This document shows, piece after piece, positions 59,019 to 60,947 of a stretch of DNA of 60,947 nt (position 1 is the stretch's first letter; every line of letters begins with the position of its first letter). The stretch comes from a virus, in the IMG/VR virus record IMGVR_UViG_3300028908_000010, positions 1 through 60,947 of that record. One strand, given 5' to 3'. Under the pieces are notes generated by a model that saw only the letters and a program-made list of their open reading frames with translations, had not been told where the DNA came from and searched no databases. A program made the translations under genes and the position numbers.

Positions 59019-60463
59019 AACCCACCTCCTAACATAGTTATAGCATTTTGTCCTGATGAAGAAAAATCACTTTCTGATATATCATAAGTAGGTTTTCTAT
59101 ATCCCAATGCTCCATATTGAAGTGCATCTGCAACATGTGACCATTTATTCTTTTCTGGAACATTTGAATACATATCAGTCCCTACACTTATTCTTTTCAT
59201 TCTATACTTTCCCTTCATAGCCTGTCTAAGAACTTTACAAGTAGGGGATAATTGAAATGCTGGAGCTACTTCACTCCTACTTATATCCATTCCTAAAAGA
59301 TACTTGTTTACAGCATTTAATCTAATCTGAATTGAATTGGAATAAGCAGGATAAGCCTTCAAGCCAAGTTGAGATATAGCTTGAAAAACAGACCTACCAT
59401 CAATTTGTGACCGTGCCTTCCCAGCAGGGTCACCAATAATAACAAAACTTTTGAATTTATAAGCTTCATTCTCCTCTATAAATGGCAGGACAAAATATTT
59501 AATAAATTCAATTACGTCTATTGGCTCTTCAGCAACAAGTTCATCAAGAACAAGTAATCTTCTTGGAGGCTTTTGGATAAAAACACATGCAGGAGTGAGA
59601 CCAAAATCCATACCTAATATTAAGGAAAGTCCAGGTAGTGGAGCTAATGGAGTTTTAGAACAGTGAATTTTATCATCATACATTGAAAATACAGGTTTTC
59701 CAGATTTTACAGACCCATACAGTCCATGAACATAAACATCTATCCACTCAGGGTCTTTACCAACACATAGGTCTTCATAATAATTTTCAGGAAGATTAGA
59801 GACATTCTCAGCATAGGGAGATAATCCAGAAGGTTGATGAAAAATCTCAGCCTTTTCAGGTCTATTTTCCTCAAAATACTTATAAAACCAATGATCATCG
59901 TCTGGAGGGTTTGTATCCAGAAGAATTCCTATCCATGTTGGTCCATAAATTATATTTCCATTTTCATCTCTTATAGTTGGTGGATACCTAAGTCGTCCTT
60001 CAATTGTATCAAATATTTCTTTGTGGATTTCTTTTGCTTCGTTTAACCAGACAGCAGTTACTTCTAATGAATATAAATTAGCAACATGCTCTGGTCTGTC
60101 CAAAGCCCTTAACAACCATTCTGATTCAACTACTGTTCCATCTTTTAATCTCATTCTTAGGATATATTTACTTTCAGATTCTTTCCATTCTGCAAAGGGA
60201 AGCCAATAGTCAATAGTTTTCTTCGTTGTATCTTTCAACATTCTATAAGTATTTCTTACTATAGCAAAACGGGTTCTTCTAATTCCATGTGGGTCAGGTT
60301 GTTGTTCACATGCTATTTTTAGGAGGGTAATCACACAACCAGAAGATTTACCAGAACCAAAAGGACCAACAATTGCACGAATTTTCTTTTTTGAAAGATA
60401 GAATTTCTTTATTGTAGGAACATCATTGAAATTAAAAGGTTGTTTTAATGAAAACGTTTTCAC
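59015..60463 (-). CDS. terL: Terminase large subunit
   Basis: 482 residues. ATPase: Walker A GPFGSGKS (33-40), Walker B VTAVWLNEA, and a coupling motif LLDTNPP. Nuclease: LGMDFGLTPA, VIIGDPAGKARSQIDGRSV and a last aspartate in HVADALQY. The start is GTG 60463 inside the palindrome and without a strong ribosome binding site; the GTGA overlap with a 22-residue upstream frame may supply ribosomes. It cuts and pumps DNA into the procapsid through the portal. Confidence 0.93.
   Translation of the reverse strand: MKTFSLKQPFNFNDVPTIKKFYLSKKKIRAIVGPFGSGKSSGCVITLLKIACEQQPDPHGIRRTRFAIVRNTYRMLKDTTKKTIDYWLPFAEWKESESKYILRMRLKDGTVVESEWLLRALDRPEHVANLYSLEVTAVWLNEAKEIHKEIFDTIEGRLRYPPTIRDENGNIIYGPTWIGILLDTNPPDDDHWFYKYFEENRPEKAEIFHQPSGLSPYAENVSNLPENYYEDLCVGKDPEWIDVYVHGLYGSVKSGKPVFSMYDDKIHCSKTPLAPLPGLSLILGMDFGLTPACVFIQKPPRRLLVLDELVAEEPIDVIEFIKYFVLPFIEENEAYKFKSFVIIGDPAGKARSQIDGRSVFQAISQLGLKAYPAYSNSIQIRLNAVNKYLLGMDISRSEVAPAFQLSPTCKVLRQAMKGKYRMKRISVGTDMYSNVPEKNKWSHVADALQYGALGYRKPTYDISESDFSSSGQNAITMLGGGF
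60449..60462. promoter_or_regulatory. Palindrome copy 9, at the terL start
   Basis: Exact. It covers codons 1-5 of terL (GTG AAA ACG TTT TCA), so a protein bound here would sit on the translation start and could block transcription from upstream. Confidence 0.85.
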
Positions 60464-60528
60464 AATTCAAAATCTGAATAAAAGAGTTTTAATATCTTCA
60501 GTTTTAACCATAACAAAAATCTTTTCAT
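60460..60528 (-). CDS. 22-residue leader-like peptide before terL
   Basis: ATG at 60528; encodes a basic hydrophobic helix starting MKRFLLWLKLKILKLF. Its TGA overlaps the terL GTG as GTGA. It resembles the peptide at 5320-5385 in sequence and arrangement. Only a weak AGGGA site is present. Confidence 0.35.
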   Translation of the reverse strand: MKRFLLWLKLKILKLFYSDFEL

Positions 60529-60565
60529 AATTCAATCCCTAATAAAATTCCAAACAAACTTAATA

Positions 60566-60934
60566 TTATTCATTAGCAGATATAGATGCTACTTTATCAT
60601 CTATAGTTCCTCTTTCACCAATTATTTGTTCTTTTGTTATAATAATTCTACCACATTTTGGACACCATCTTTCTCTGATAATATCAGAACCACTATATCT
60701 GATTCTGATAATTTTTGTATTTTTGTTTTTGCATTTGCACTCTGGGGATGTTTGAACTTTTCTGACTCCTTCTCGCATAGGAAGACCAAATTCTTGCATT
60801 ATGTTGTATAATGTTCCTCTGCTCAAATTCAGTTTTTCACAAACTTTCTGAAGGGGAAGCAAATCTCTGTAATAAAAATCTATAATTTTGTTCCTGATTT
60901 CTGCTGTTCTCAATTTCTTCATTTTTGTTCTCAT
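60566..60934 (-). CDS. HTH and zinc-ribbon protein before terL
   Basis: 122 residues after AGGAGGTTTTT, with a promoter at 140-168 across the circle junction. N-terminal helix-turn-helix like that of resolvases and sigma factors (KIIDFYYRDLLPLQKVCEKL, then NLSRGTLYNIMQEFGLPM), a loop with CKCKN, and a second knuckle CPKCGR making a zinc ribbon. First gene of the late operon. It could be a late regulator or an extra packaging factor; the recognisable small terminase lies elsewhere (13330). Confidence 0.7.
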   Translation of the reverse strand: MRTKMKKLRTAEIRNKIIDFYYRDLLPLQKVCEKLNLSRGTLYNIMQEFGLPMREGVRKVQTSPECKCKNKNTKIIRIRYSGSDIIRERWCPKCGRIIITKEQIIGERGTIDDKVASISANE

Positions 60935-60947
60935 AAAAACCTCCTGT
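60813..60947. repeat. Right copy of the terminal overlap
   Basis: Identical to 10-135 from 60822 onward. Contains the ribosome site and first codons of the HTH/zinc gene. Marks the circle junction. Confidence 0.85.

Noticed and set aside
60566-60934. HTH/zinc gene as the terminase small subunit
   Set aside because: The gene at 13330-13812 fits the Terminase_2 pattern much better; this one has a zinc ribbon and a resolvase-like HTH.

Overview
The window is the complete, or nearly complete, genome of a tailed bacterial virus of about 60.8 kb, assembled as a circle. Bases 10-135 are repeated exactly at 60822-60947, so the two window ends are one place. It is AT-rich. Most genes have strong AGGAGG ribosome binding sites, many start and stop codons overlap, and several promoters have TTGACA/TATAAT-type boxes, so the host is a bacterium. 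A family-4-type (Fe-S) uracil-DNA glycosylase domain and a type III CRISPR antagonist hint at an anaerobic or thermophilic host carrying type III CRISPR, but this is inference. No integrase, tRNA or CRISPR array was seen, so a lytic life style is likely.

Layout. (1) 136-865: non-coding divergent region with a leftward promoter, a long homopyrimidine tract and five spaced AT-rich repeats; a candidate replication origin. (2) 866-6531, rightward: small early genes, including a frameshifted Nmad1 (DUF1599) protein, a thymidylate-synthase-like enzyme, a DNA methyltransferase and a small HExxH protein. (3) 6985-13812, leftward: accessory genes, many with their own promoter, including an AcrIII-1 (DUF1874) viral ring nuclease and, at the far end, the terminase small subunit. 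(4) 13962-18548, rightward: small proteins, then a DUF1257-like / DUF2997 / Ycf46-like AAA ATPase trio. (5) 18940-30142, rightward: replication and recombination genes (DnaB-like helicase, CHC2/TOPRIM primase, SSB with a bacterial-type tip, UvsW-like helicase, RecA, three PD-(D/E)XK nucleases, and a uracil-DNA glycosylase fused to a family A DNA polymerase). (6) 60934 down to 30129, leftward: late genes (HTH/zinc protein, large terminase, portal, lysozyme, fibres, holin, scaffold, capsid, tail connectors, tail spikes, two long coiled-coil proteins and a 2962-residue multidomain protein). There is no sheath and no tape-measure gene, so a short-tailed (podovirus-like) particle is most likely, with the giant protein as a probable internal, ejected protein.

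The most unusual signal is a palindrome, TGAAAACGTTTTCA, present in nine exact copies plus five near copies spread around the circle. Some lie at gene boundaries, where they double as stop or start codons; others lie inside genes of both strands in two different reading frames. This indicates selection on the DNA word itself. It matches the consensus of LacI/CcpA-type operators, and no LacI-family protein was recognised here. It may be a stoperator-like regulatory network or a host-regulator-sensing system.
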